Source: Pseudomonas azerbaijanoccidentalis (GTDB taxonomy: Bacteria > Pseudomonadota > Gammaproteobacteria > Pseudomonadales > Pseudomonadaceae). Taken from it: a DNA stretch of 64,000 nucleotides. The stretch spans positions 124,001-188,000 of the forward strand of contig NZ_JAHSTU010000001.1 of the NCBI RefSeq assembly GCF_019145495.1, given 5' to 3'. The notes beneath the pieces are model-generated. The model searched no databases. It was not told the DNA's origin and was given only the letters and a program-made list of their open reading frames with translations. Made by a program: the position numbers and the translations under genes. Positions 50,756 to 59,139 of this stretch are shown here, one piece after another; positions within the stretch are counted from its first letter, which is position 1, and each line of letters opens with the position of its first letter.

Positions 50756-50873
50756 CTTGCGAGCATAGCCCGAAACGCGAGCACACCCTTGAGGCTGAAA
50801 GGATTTTGTCTATCAGCGGCTTTCGCCCATAATCGTGTTTTTCGTCGCCGCACAGATTCCCAGCAGGAGCCCC

Positions 50874-51764
50874 ATGGAGCAATTTCGCAATATCGGCATC
50901 ATCGGTCGCTTGGGCAGTTCCCAGGTGCTGGATACCGTCCGCCGACTGAAACGGTTTCTGCTCGATCGTCACCTGCACGTGATTCTCGAAGACACCATTG
51001 CCGAAGTCCTGCCGGGCCACGGCCTGCAAACCTCGTCGCGCAAGATGCTCGGCGAAGTGTGCGACATGGTCATCGTGGTGGGCGGTGATGGCAGTCTGCT
51101 GGGTGCTGCCCGGGCATTGGCCAAGCACAACATTCCGGTACTGGGGATCAACCGTGGCAGCCTCGGCTTCCTGACCGATATTCGCCCGGACGAGCTGGAG
51201 ATCAAGGTCGCCGAAGTGCTCGACGGCCACTATCTGGTGGAAAACCGCTTCCTGCTGCAGGCTGAAGTTCGCCGGCATGCCGAGGCCATCGGCCAGGGCG
51301 ACGCGCTGAATGACGTGGTGCTGCACCCCGGCAAATCCACGCGGATGATCGAGTTCGAACTGTACATTGACGGCCAGTTCGTCTGCAGCCAGAAGGCCGA
51401 CGGCCTGATCGTCGCCACGCCGACCGGTTCCACCGCGTATGCATTGTCCGCCGGCGGGCCGATCATGCATCCCAAGCTCGACGCCATTGTAATTGTGCCG
51501 ATGTACCCCCATACCTTGTCGGGCCGGCCAATTGTGGTCGATGGCAACAGTGAGCTGAAAATCGTCGTGTCCAAGGATATGCAGATTTACCCGCAAGTTT
51601 CGTGTGACGGGCAGAACCACTTTACCTGCGCGCCCGGCGACACCATCACCGTCAGCAAAAAAGCGCAGAAATTGCGGCTGATCCATCCGCTCGACCACAA
51701 CTACTACGAAGTCTGCCGGACCAAACTCGGCTGGGGCAGCAAGTTGGGTGGTGGAGGCGACTGA
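50874..51764 (+). CDS. nadK: NAD kinase
   Basis: This 296-residue enzyme phosphorylates NAD to NADP using ATP. The active-site GGDGS lies at 70-74 (VVGGDGSLLGAAR), the NE/ND motif is ALNDVVLHPG, and TPTGSTAYALSAGGPI is the conserved glycine-rich loop. ATG 50874 follows AGGAG; a longer frame from 50835 lacks support. Its stop overlaps the start of the phosphatase gene (TGATG). Confidence 0.96.
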   Translation: MEQFRNIGIIGRLGSSQVLDTVRRLKRFLLDRHLHVILEDTIAEVLPGHGLQTSSRKMLGEVCDMVIVVGGDGSLLGAARALAKHNIPVLGINRGSLGFLTDIRPDELEIKVAEVLDGHYLVENRFLLQAEVRRHAEAIGQGDALNDVVLHPGKSTRMIEFELYIDGQFVCSQKADGLIVATPTGSTAYALSAGGPIMHPKLDAIVIVPMYPHTLSGRPIVVDGNSELKIVVSKDMQIYPQVSCDGQNHFTCAPGDTITVSKKAQKLRLIHPLDHNYYEVCRTKLGWGSKLGGGGD

Positions 51765-52735
51765 TGCTCGATCCCGCGCGTAGCTACGACCTGATCGGTG
51801 ACGTGCACGGTTGCGCAATGACCCTTGAGCATTTGCTCGACCGGCTCGGTTATCACAAACAAGGTGGCGTCTGGCGCCATGCATCGCGCATGGCGGTGTT
51901 CGTCGGCGACATCATCGACCGTGGCCCGCGGATTCGCGAGGCGCTGCACATCGTTCACGACATGGTCGAGGCCGGTCAGGCGTTGTGCATCATGGGCAAC
52001 CACGAATTCAACGCGCTGGGCTGGGTGACACCGGCGCTGCCCGGCAGTGGCAAGCAATTCGTGCGCGAGCACACGCCGCGCCACGCCCGTCTGTTGCACG
52101 AAACCCTGACTCAGTTCGAACACCATCCCGGCGACTGGCACGACTTCCAGCAATGGTTCTATGAACTGCCGCTGTTCCTCGATGCCGGGCGTTTCCGCGT
52201 GGTGCATGCGTGTTGGGATGCCGGTCTGATCGAACCGCTGCGGGCGTTGTTCCCCAACGGTTGCATTGATGAGCATTTCCTCCAGGCTTCGGCCGAGTCC
52301 GGCTCCTTTGCCTGTACCGTGTTCGATCGTCTGCTGCGCGGTACCGACATGCGCTTGCCCCATGGTTTGACCATGACCAGCGGCGACGGCCTGGTGCGTT
52401 CGTTCTTCCGCACCAAGTTCTGGGAAGACGACCCGAAAACGTACGGCGATATCGTGTTCCAGCCAGACGCCTTGCCGGAGCCCGTGGCCCAGACGCCACT
52501 GACCTCCACTGAAAAGAACAACCTGTTGCGCTACGGCGTCGACGAACCCTTGCTGTTCGTCGGCCATTACTGGCGCAGCGGCAAACCGGCGCCGATTCGC
52601 CCCAACCTGGCGTGCCTGGATTACAGCGCCGTGCTCTACGGCAAACTGGTCGCCTATCGCCTGGATCAGGAAACGCGGCTCGATCCGCATAAATTTGTCT
52701 GGGTCGATGTCGAGCGGCCTGAGGTGTTGCAATGA
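51764..52735 (+). CDS. Calcineurin-like metallophosphoesterase (ApaH/PrpE-type)
   Basis: This 323-residue phosphatase has metal motifs IGDVHGC (Asp13, His15), VGDIIDRGP, MGNHEFN, VVHACW and FVGHYW. The DVHG...GDIIDRGP...GNHE order matches bis(5'-nucleosyl)-tetraphosphatase and Ser/Thr phosphatase relatives. It is coupled to nadK by a one-base overlap; a role in dinucleotide turnover would be logical but is inferred. Confidence 0.88.
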   Translation: MLDPARSYDLIGDVHGCAMTLEHLLDRLGYHKQGGVWRHASRMAVFVGDIIDRGPRIREALHIVHDMVEAGQALCIMGNHEFNALGWVTPALPGSGKQFVREHTPRHARLLHETLTQFEHHPGDWHDFQQWFYELPLFLDAGRFRVVHACWDAGLIEPLRALFPNGCIDEHFLQASAESGSFACTVFDRLLRGTDMRLPHGLTMTSGDGLVRSFFRTKFWEDDPKTYGDIVFQPDALPEPVAQTPLTSTEKNNLLRYGVDEPLLFVGHYWRSGKPAPIRPNLACLDYSAVLYGKLVAYRLDQETRLDPHKFVWVDVERPEVLQ

Positions 52736-52748
52736 AAGAGAGGTCGCA

Positions 52749-53621
52749 ATGAGTGCGGTAGCGGTATTGCGCCTGCCCTTGGCAGTGGACCTGAGCGGGT
52801 TCGTCAAACTGCTGCAACGCATGCAGGTGCCGCACCGGGTCAGCGAAGAGTCCGGTGAACAGGTGTTGTGGGTGCCACAAAACATCAGTGAAGACGTCCG
52901 TGCCCTCTACGAACGCTTCCCGGCAGGTGACCCCGATCAGCAACTGGACATACCCGAGGCGGCGCAAACCCGCAAACGCCCGAGCTTCATTGAGCAGGTG
53001 CGGCACGCGAAAGCCACGGGGCTGGTGCTGATCCTGAGTTTGATCGTCGGCGCGGTCACGTTGCTGGGCGACAACCTCGATACCATGCGCTGGTTGACGT
53101 TCCTCGATTTCCGCATCGTCGGCGAGTACATCCATTTCGTGCCGCTGGCTGACAGCCTGGCGGCGGGGCAGTGGTGGCGACTGGTTACGCCGATGCTGAT
53201 CCACTTCGGCATCCTCCACCTGGCCATGAATGGCATGTGGTACTGGGAGCTGGGGCGACGCATCGAGTCGCGCCAGGGCAGCATCAACCTGGTCGGGCTG
53301 ACCTTGTTGTTCGGCCTCGTCTCCAACTACGCCCAATATTATTTCAGTGGCCCGACCCTGTTCGGCGGCTTGTCCGGCGTGCTTTATGGCCTGCTGGGGC
53401 ATTGCTGGATTTTCCAGATACTGGCGCCGAACGCCGCTTATCGCCTGCCCCGTGGCGTGCTGGTGATGATGCTGGTGTGGCTGCTGTTGTGCCTGTCCGG
53501 GTTGGTCTCGATGATCGGCTTCGGCGAGATCGCCAACGCGGCCCACGTCAGCGGGTTACTCATCGGATGCTTCACCGGTTTGTTGGGCGGTTTGTATAAC
53601 CGCCGTAAACTGGCCGCCTAA
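52749..53621 (+). CDS. glpG: Rhomboid intramembrane serine protease (GlpG-like)
   Basis: This 290-residue protein has an N-terminal cytoplasmic domain (~1-85) and six TM segments. The catalytic dyad is Ser209 (GGLSGVLYG) and His266 (NAAHVSGLL), with the oxyanion HFGILHLAMNGMWYWELG in TM2, so it should be active. AGAGAGG precedes ATG 52749, 13 bases after the phosphatase stop, suggesting one operon nadK-phosphatase-rhomboid and onward. Confidence 0.93.
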   Translation: MSAVAVLRLPLAVDLSGFVKLLQRMQVPHRVSEESGEQVLWVPQNISEDVRALYERFPAGDPDQQLDIPEAAQTRKRPSFIEQVRHAKATGLVLILSLIVGAVTLLGDNLDTMRWLTFLDFRIVGEYIHFVPLADSLAAGQWWRLVTPMLIHFGILHLAMNGMWYWELGRRIESRQGSINLVGLTLLFGLVSNYAQYYFSGPTLFGGLSGVLYGLLGHCWIFQILAPNAAYRLPRGVLVMMLVWLLLCLSGLVSMIGFGEIANAAHVSGLLIGCFTGLLGGLYNRRKLAA

Positions 53622-53653
53622 TTCAGAACATGCATTAAAGAGACGGAGACCCA

Positions 53654-53914
53654 ATGTCCTCTTTTAACGAAATGATCAAGAACATCACCCCGGACATCTA
53701 CCAGAGCCTGAAGCTGGCGGTGGAAATCGGTAAATGGTCCGACGGGGGCAAGCTGACCGCCGAACAGCGCGAGCTGTCGCTGCAAGCGATGATCGCCTGG
53801 GAAGTCCAGAACCTGCCCGAGGAAGAGCGTACCGGTTACATGGGGCCGCAGGAATGCAGCTCCAAGTCGATCCAAGTGCCGAATATTCTGTTCAAGTCGG
53901 ATGCCATCCATTGA
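53654..53914 (+). CDS. DUF1315 (YeaC-like) protein
   Basis: This 86-residue soluble protein has the YeaC pattern: MIKNITPDIYQSLKLAVEIG, KWSDGGKLT and EVQNLPEEERTGYM. The function is unknown. GAGACGGAGA precedes the ATG. Its stop overlaps the TTG start of the next gene. Confidence 0.85.
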   Translation: MSSFNEMIKNITPDIYQSLKLAVEIGKWSDGGKLTAEQRELSLQAMIAWEVQNLPEEERTGYMGPQECSSKSIQVPNILFKSDAIH

Positions 53915-54741
53915 TTGAGATTGGCCGCGGTGCAATCAGTAAAATGTCGGCGCGCCTGGACGGGCCGAACGTGCAATACGCATTTCGTCTGGGCGACGCC
54001 GAGGTTCCGGTCAATCCATTGATCGGCACCACTGTTCGTCTGGAATACCTGGGGGCGATTCACTGCACCCATTGCGGACGCAAGACTAAAACCAGTTTCA
54101 GCCAGGGTTACTGCTACCCGTGCATGACCAAACTGGCCCAGTGCGACGTGTGCATCATGAGCCCGGAACGCTGCCATTACGACGCAGGCACCTGCCGGGA
54201 GCCGGAGTGGGGCGAGAAGTTCTGCATGACCGATCACATCGTCTATTTGTCGAATTCATCCGGGGTCAAGGTCGGGATCACCCGCGCCACCCAGTTACCG
54301 ACCCGCTGGATCGATCAGGGTGCCAGCCAGGCCTTGCCGATCATGCGCGTCGCGACCCGCCAGCAATCGGGCTTCGTCGAAGACCTGTTCCGCAGTCAGG
54401 TAGCCGACAAGACCAACTGGCGCGCCTTGCTCAAGGGCGATGCTGTGTCGGTGGATCTGCCGCAGATCCGCGACCAGTTGTTCGACAGCTGCGCCGAGGG
54501 CCTGCAAGGATTGCAGGAACGATTCGGCCTACAGGCGATCCAGACGATTGCCGACGTCGAACCGCTCGAAATCCGCTTTCCGGTCGAGCAGTATCCGGCG
54601 AAAATCGTCAGCTTCAACCTGGACAAGAATCCGATTGCCGAAGGCACGCTGATGGGGATCAAGGGCCAATACCTGATCTTCGACACCGGCGTGATCAACA
54701 TTCGTAAATACACGGCTTATCAGCTCGCCGTGCATCAGTAA
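53911..54741 (+). CDS. DUF2797 protein: zinc-finger plus GIY-YIG-like segment
   Basis: This ~276-residue protein starts at TTG 53911 (overlapping the previous stop) or ATG 53944. Cysteines in CTHCGRKTKTSFSQGYCYPC and CDVCIMSPERCHYDAGTC form two probable zinc sites. Then HIVYLSNSSGVKVGITRATQ and a downstream Arg-Trp resemble the first strands and helix of GIY-YIG nucleases, with Glu in FVEDLF a candidate metal ligand. The function is unknown. It directly precedes pepN. Confidence 0.75.
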   Translation: MIEIGRGAISKMSARLDGPNVQYAFRLGDAEVPVNPLIGTTVRLEYLGAIHCTHCGRKTKTSFSQGYCYPCMTKLAQCDVCIMSPERCHYDAGTCREPEWGEKFCMTDHIVYLSNSSGVKVGITRATQLPTRWIDQGASQALPIMRVATRQQSGFVEDLFRSQVADKTNWRALLKGDAVSVDLPQIRDQLFDSCAEGLQGLQERFGLQAIQTIADVEPLEIRFPVEQYPAKIVSFNLDKNPIAEGTLMGIKGQYLIFDTGVINIRKYTAYQLAVHQ

Positions 54742-54751
54742 GGACTCCAGC

Positions 54752-57409
54752 ATGCGCACCGAACAACCGAAGATGATCTACCTCAAGGACTATCAGGCGC
54801 CCGAGTACCTGATTGACGAAACACACCTGACCTTCGAGTTGTTCGAGGACCATAGTTTGGTCCACGCGCAACTGGTGATGCGCCGCAACCCCGAGCGCGG
54901 CCCGGGCCTGCCGCCGCTGGTACTGGATGGACAGCAGCTGGAGTTGCTGTCGGTCACTTTGGCCGATCAGGAGCTGGCTGAGGCGCAGTACCAGTTGACC
55001 GAGAATCACCTGACCCTGCACCCGACCAGCGCCACCTTCACGGTCGACACCAGCGTCAAGATCCACCCGGAAACCAACACCGCGCTGGAGGGCTTATACA
55101 AGTCTGGCACGATGTTCTGTACCCAATGCGAAGCCGAAGGTTTCCGCAAGATCACTTATTATCTCGACCGCCCGGACGTGATGAGCAAGTTCACCACCAC
55201 CGTGGTGGCCGAGCAGCACAGCTATCCGGTGTTGCTGTCCAACGGCAACCCGATTGCCAGTGGCCCCGGCGAAGACGGCCGGCACTGGGCAACCTGGGAA
55301 GACCCCTTCATGAAGCCGGCGTACCTGTTTGCGCTGGTGGCCGGCGATTTGTGGTGTGTTGAAGACACCTTCACCACCATGACCGACCGCACCGTGGCGC
55401 TGCGCATTTATGTCGAGCCGGAAAACATCGACAAGTGCCAGCACGCGATGAACAGCCTGAAGAAATCCATGCGCTGGGACGAAGAGGTCTATGGTCGCGA
55501 GTACGATCTGGACATATTCATGATCGTCGCCGTGAACGACTTCAACATGGGCGCGATGGAGAACAAGGGCCTCAACATCTTCAATTCCAGCGCCGTGCTG
55601 GCCCGCGCCGAAACCGCCACCGATGCCGCGCACCAGCGCGTCGAGGCAATCGTCGCCCACGAATACTTCCACAACTGGTCGGGCAACCGCGTGACCTGCC
55701 GCGACTGGTTCCAGTTGTCGCTCAAGGAAGGCTTCACGGTATTCCGCGATTCGCATTTCTCCGCCGACATGAACTCGGCGACGGTCAAGCGCATCCAGGA
55801 CGTGGCCTACCTGCGTACCCACCAGTTCGCCGAAGACGCCGGCCCAATGGCTCACGCCGTGCGCCCGGACAGCTTCATCGAGATTTCCAACTTCTACACC
55901 CTGACCGTGTACGAAAAGGGCTCGGAAGTGGTGGGCATGATCCACACCTTGCTCGGCGCCGAAGGCTTCCGTAAGGGCAGCGACCTGTATTTCGACCGCC
56001 ACGATGGCCAGGCCGTGACCTGCGATGACTTCATCAAGGCCATGGAAGACGCCAATGGCGTGGACCTGACCCAGTTCAAACGCTGGTACAGCCAGGCCGG
56101 TACGCCGCGTTTGGCGGTGAGCGAGTCCTACGACGCCGCGGCAAAAACCTACAGCCTGACCTTCCGCCAAAGCTGCCCGGAAACCCCGGACAAGGTTGAA
56201 AAGCTGCCGTTCGTGATTCCGGTCGAACTCGGCCTGCTGGACAGCAAGGGCGGTGAAATTGCCCTGCGTCTGGCCGGTGAAGCCGCCGCCCAAGGCACCA
56301 CCCGCGTGATCTCGGTGACCGAAGCCGAGCAGACATTCACGTTTGTCGACATCGCCGAACAACCACTGCCGTCGTTGCTGCGTGGTTTCTCCGCGCCGGT
56401 GAAACTGACCTTCCCGTACAACCGCGATCAGCTGATGTTCCTGATGCAGCACGACAGCGACGGCTTCAACCGCTGGGATGCCGGGCAGCAATTGTCGGTG
56501 CAGGTGCTGCAGGAACTAATCGCCCAGCAGCAGAAGGGCGAGACGCTGGTGCTGGATCAGCGTCTGGTCAGCGCGTTGCGTACTGTGTTGTCGGATGAAT
56601 CGCTTGACCAGGCCATGGTCGCGGAAATGCTCTCGCTGCCAAGTGAAGCGTACCTGACCGAAATCAGCGAAGTGGCCGATGTCGATGCCATTCACACTGC
56701 CCGTGAATTTGCTCGCAAACAGCTGGCGGACGCGTTGTTCGAAGGTCTGTGGCTGCGTTATCAGGCCAACCGTGATTTGTCCAAGCAGACGCCGTATGTG
56801 GCGGAGGCCGAGCACTTTGCCCGTCGTGCCTTGCAGAACATTGCTTTGTCGTACCTGATGCTCAGCGGCAAACCGGAAGTGCTGGCCGCGACGCTGGAGC
56901 AGTTCGATGCGTGCGACAACATGACCGAACGTTTGACGGCGCTGGCGGTGTTGGTCAATTCGCCGTTTGAAGAACAGAAGGCTAAGGCTCTGGCGAGCTT
57001 CGCCGAGCACTTCAAGGACAATCCGTTGGTCATGGATCAGTGGTTCAGCGTCCAGGCCGGCAGTGTCTTGCCGGGTGGGCTGGATCGGGTCAAGGCGTTG
57101 ATGCAGCATCCGGCGTTCAACATCAAGAACCCGAACAAGGTGCGTGCACTGATCGGGGCGTTTGCCGGGCAGAACCTGATCAACTTCCATGCGGCTGACG
57201 GTTCCGGGTATCGGTTCCTGGCGGATCTGGTGATTGAACTGAACGGGTTTAATCCGCAGATTGCTTCGCGTCAGTTGGCGCCTTTGACTCGCTGGCGCAA
57301 GTATGACGATGCTCGTCAGGCTTTGATGAAAGGCGAGTTGGAGCGGATTCGGGGTTCTGGGCAGTTGTCCAGTGATGTATTTGAGGTGGTTAGCAAGAGT
57401 TTGGCTTGA
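54752..57409 (+). CDS. pepN: Aminopeptidase N
   Basis: This 885-residue M1 zinc aminopeptidase has the exopeptidase motif GAMEN and zinc site HEYFHNW at residues 303-309 with third ligand Glu326 (LKEGF). Domains are an N-terminal beta saddle, a thermolysin-like core, a beta sandwich and a helical C-terminal cap, and the length is standard. AAGGA precedes the ATG. It cleaves N-terminal residues from peptides in the cytoplasm. Confidence 0.97.
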   Translation: MRTEQPKMIYLKDYQAPEYLIDETHLTFELFEDHSLVHAQLVMRRNPERGPGLPPLVLDGQQLELLSVTLADQELAEAQYQLTENHLTLHPTSATFTVDTSVKIHPETNTALEGLYKSGTMFCTQCEAEGFRKITYYLDRPDVMSKFTTTVVAEQHSYPVLLSNGNPIASGPGEDGRHWATWEDPFMKPAYLFALVAGDLWCVEDTFTTMTDRTVALRIYVEPENIDKCQHAMNSLKKSMRWDEEVYGREYDLDIFMIVAVNDFNMGAMENKGLNIFNSSAVLARAETATDAAHQRVEAIVAHEYFHNWSGNRVTCRDWFQLSLKEGFTVFRDSHFSADMNSATVKRIQDVAYLRTHQFAEDAGPMAHAVRPDSFIEISNFYTLTVYEKGSEVVGMIHTLLGAEGFRKGSDLYFDRHDGQAVTCDDFIKAMEDANGVDLTQFKRWYSQAGTPRLAVSESYDAAAKTYSLTFRQSCPETPDKVEKLPFVIPVELGLLDSKGGEIALRLAGEAAAQGTTRVISVTEAEQTFTFVDIAEQPLPSLLRGFSAPVKLTFPYNRDQLMFLMQHDSDGFNRWDAGQQLSVQVLQELIAQQQKGETLVLDQRLVSALRTVLSDESLDQAMVAEMLSLPSEAYLTEISEVADVDAIHTAREFARKQLADALFEGLWLRYQANRDLSKQTPYVAEAEHFARRALQNIALSYLMLSGKPEVLAATLEQFDACDNMTERLTALAVLVNSPFEEQKAKALASFAEHFKDNPLVMDQWFSVQAGSVLPGGLDRVKALMQHPAFNIKNPNKVRALIGAFAGQNLINFHAADGSGYRFLADLVIELNGFNPQIASRQLAPLTRWRKYDDARQALMKGELERIRGSGQLSSDVFEVVSKSLA

Positions 57410-57465
57410 TCGCTGTCTTGGACTTGGCGGCCTCTGGGCCGACCAAGGCCTTGGCTGATTGAGTG

Positions 57466-57796
57466 CATATCCGTTGCTGCGGTAACGCTCGGCCTGTGGA
57501 GTGGTGAAGAGCCAGCTCGCGATGGCGGCCTGACAGCCGACCCTGATTTCACGGATATACCACGCCCAAGGTAGGAGCTGCCGCAGGCTGCGATCTTTTG
57601 ATCTCGCCTGTAAAAAAACAAAATCAAAAGATCGCAGCCTCGTTGTACTCGTCAGCTCCTACAGGGGGAATGTGAACGAGCTAACGATCAGGCCGGCCGG
57701 TCGGCCGCCTCGCTTTCGCTTACTTTTCGGCGTTTGGAAAAGTGAGTCGCTGTAAGAGCGAAGCCGCCAGCCGCCATTACCGCAGCAACGGGTATG
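57466..57796. repeat. 331-bp element bounded by 22-bp inverted repeats
   Basis: The left end CATATCCGTTGCTGCGGTAA (57466-57487) and right end (57775-57796) are inverted copies with 20 of 22 matches. The inside carries a degenerate REP, a REP pair and the GAGTCGCTGTAAGAGCG stretch, and no open frame of note. Confidence 0.6.
57571..57664. repeat. REP pair (family A), mixed arms
   Basis: GTAGGAGCTGCCGCAGGCTG faces AGATCGCAGCCTCGTTGTAC plus TCGTCAGCTCCTACA; one arm is the standard type, the other resembles the variant at 41055-41150. Confidence 0.8.
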
Positions 57797-58058
57797 TACT
57801 CCGATCCTAAACCTCAAACTCCAAATCACCGAACCTAATACCCAACCATTCAGAAAAACCAAACACCCCCGCGGTTAACAAAACATAACGTGCCGTCGAT
57901 TGTCAGCCCTTCAAAAACACCGATAGGATAAGCCAGCTTCCGAAGGGGCTCTGGATTGCGGGTTTCAGGACTATGCTCTGAAACAGGTGATCCCGGTCAG
58001 CACCCTTGCGGCGCCCAGAAAGGTTGAACGACCTAACAATAATAATGGGGGAAGGTCT

Positions 58059-59111
58059 ATGAGTGAGCCTGTCATGGGTGTGGGTATCTGCCGCCCGCCG
58101 GCATTACGCAAATTCGCGTTGCTGGCTACAGCGCTCTCGCTGTTGGGCTCTGCCATGCTGTCGGCACCTGTGCTGGCCGCGGCTGCGCCAGCATCCGACG
58201 TTGTTTATTCCATTGAATCGGCCAAGGCCAGCAAAAGCCTGATGCTCGATGTCGTCCACGCAGGCAAGCGCCTCGTGGCGGTCGGGGATCGCGGGCACAT
58301 TCTGTATTCCGATGACCAGGGTGCCACCTGGACTCAAGCCAAGGTGCCGACCCGGGCACTGCTGACCTCCGTGTTTTTTGTCGATGACAAACACGGCTGG
58401 GCTGTCGGTCATGACGCACAGATCCTCGCCAGCGAAGACGGCGGCGTCACCTGGACCAAGCAATTCGAAGACCTGAAGCGCGAATCGCCGCTGCTCGACG
58501 TCTGGTTCCAGGACGCTAACAGCGGCTTTGCCGTGGGCGCCTACGGTGCGTTGATGGAAACCACCGACGGTGGCAAGCACTGGGAAGACGTCAGCGACCG
58601 CCTCGACAACGAAGACCAGTTCCACCTCAACGCCATCGCTGCCGTCAAGGACGCCGGGCTGTTCATTGTTGGCGAGCAGGGCAGCATGTTCCGCTCCGCC
58701 GATTGGGGCCAGACCTGGGAAAAACTCGAAGGACCGTACGAAGGTTCGCTGTTTGGTGTGATCGGCACCGCACAACCTTCTACGCTGCTGGCCTATGGCC
58801 TGCGCGGCAATCTGTATCGCTCCACCGATTTCGGTAGTAATTGGGAACAAGTCGAACTCAAGGCCGAACGTGGTGATCTGGAGTTCGGTCTGTCCGGCGC
58901 CACGTTGCTCGATGATGGTTCCATCGTGATCGTCGGCAACGGCGGTTCGGTGATTCGCAGCAATGACGATGGCGAAACCTTCAAAGTGGTCAACCGTTCG
59001 GATCGCATCTCCGTCTCGGCAGTCACGGCGGCAGGCAATGGCAATCTGGTTCTGGCTGGACAGGGCGGCGTTCGCGTCACCTCGGCTAACGGCACCGAGT
59101 CGGGTAAATGA
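58059..59111 (+). CDS. YCF48/BNR-repeat periplasmic protein
   Basis: This 350-residue protein has a signal peptide ending near residue 40 (ALSLLGSAMLSAPVLA) and then a beta-propeller of about seven blades, each with a SDDQGATW-like Asp-box (also SEDGGVTW, TTDGGKHW, SADWGQTW, STDFGSNW, SNDDGETF). It resembles the photosystem-assembly factor Ycf48/HCF136, which has no photosynthetic role here. GGGGGAAGG precedes ATG 58059. The next gene, 28 bases away, is an RND transporter; this pairing is common in pseudomonads and suggests an accessory subunit. Confidence 0.87.
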   Translation: MSEPVMGVGICRPPALRKFALLATALSLLGSAMLSAPVLAAAAPASDVVYSIESAKASKSLMLDVVHAGKRLVAVGDRGHILYSDDQGATWTQAKVPTRALLTSVFFVDDKHGWAVGHDAQILASEDGGVTWTKQFEDLKRESPLLDVWFQDANSGFAVGAYGALMETTDGGKHWEDVSDRLDNEDQFHLNAIAAVKDAGLFIVGEQGSMFRSADWGQTWEKLEGPYEGSLFGVIGTAQPSTLLAYGLRGNLYRSTDFGSNWEQVELKAERGDLEFGLSGATLLDDGSIVIVGNGGSVIRSNDDGETFKVVNRSDRISVSAVTAAGNGNLVLAGQGGVRVTSANGTESGK

Positions 59112-59139
59112 GCCAGGTTAATAATAAGAAGGCGCAGCT

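Larger units (their letters stand above)
57410..58058. other. Long intergenic region with nested repeats, no gene
   Basis: These 649 bases contain a family A REP pair (57571-57664) inside a larger inverted repeat (57466-57796). A widespread Pseudomonas-type intergenic stretch follows (around 57705-57800, GAAAAGTGAGTCGCTGTAAG), then about 250 AT-richer bases before the YCF48 gene that should hold its promoter. No protein-coding signal is seen. Confidence 0.6.
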
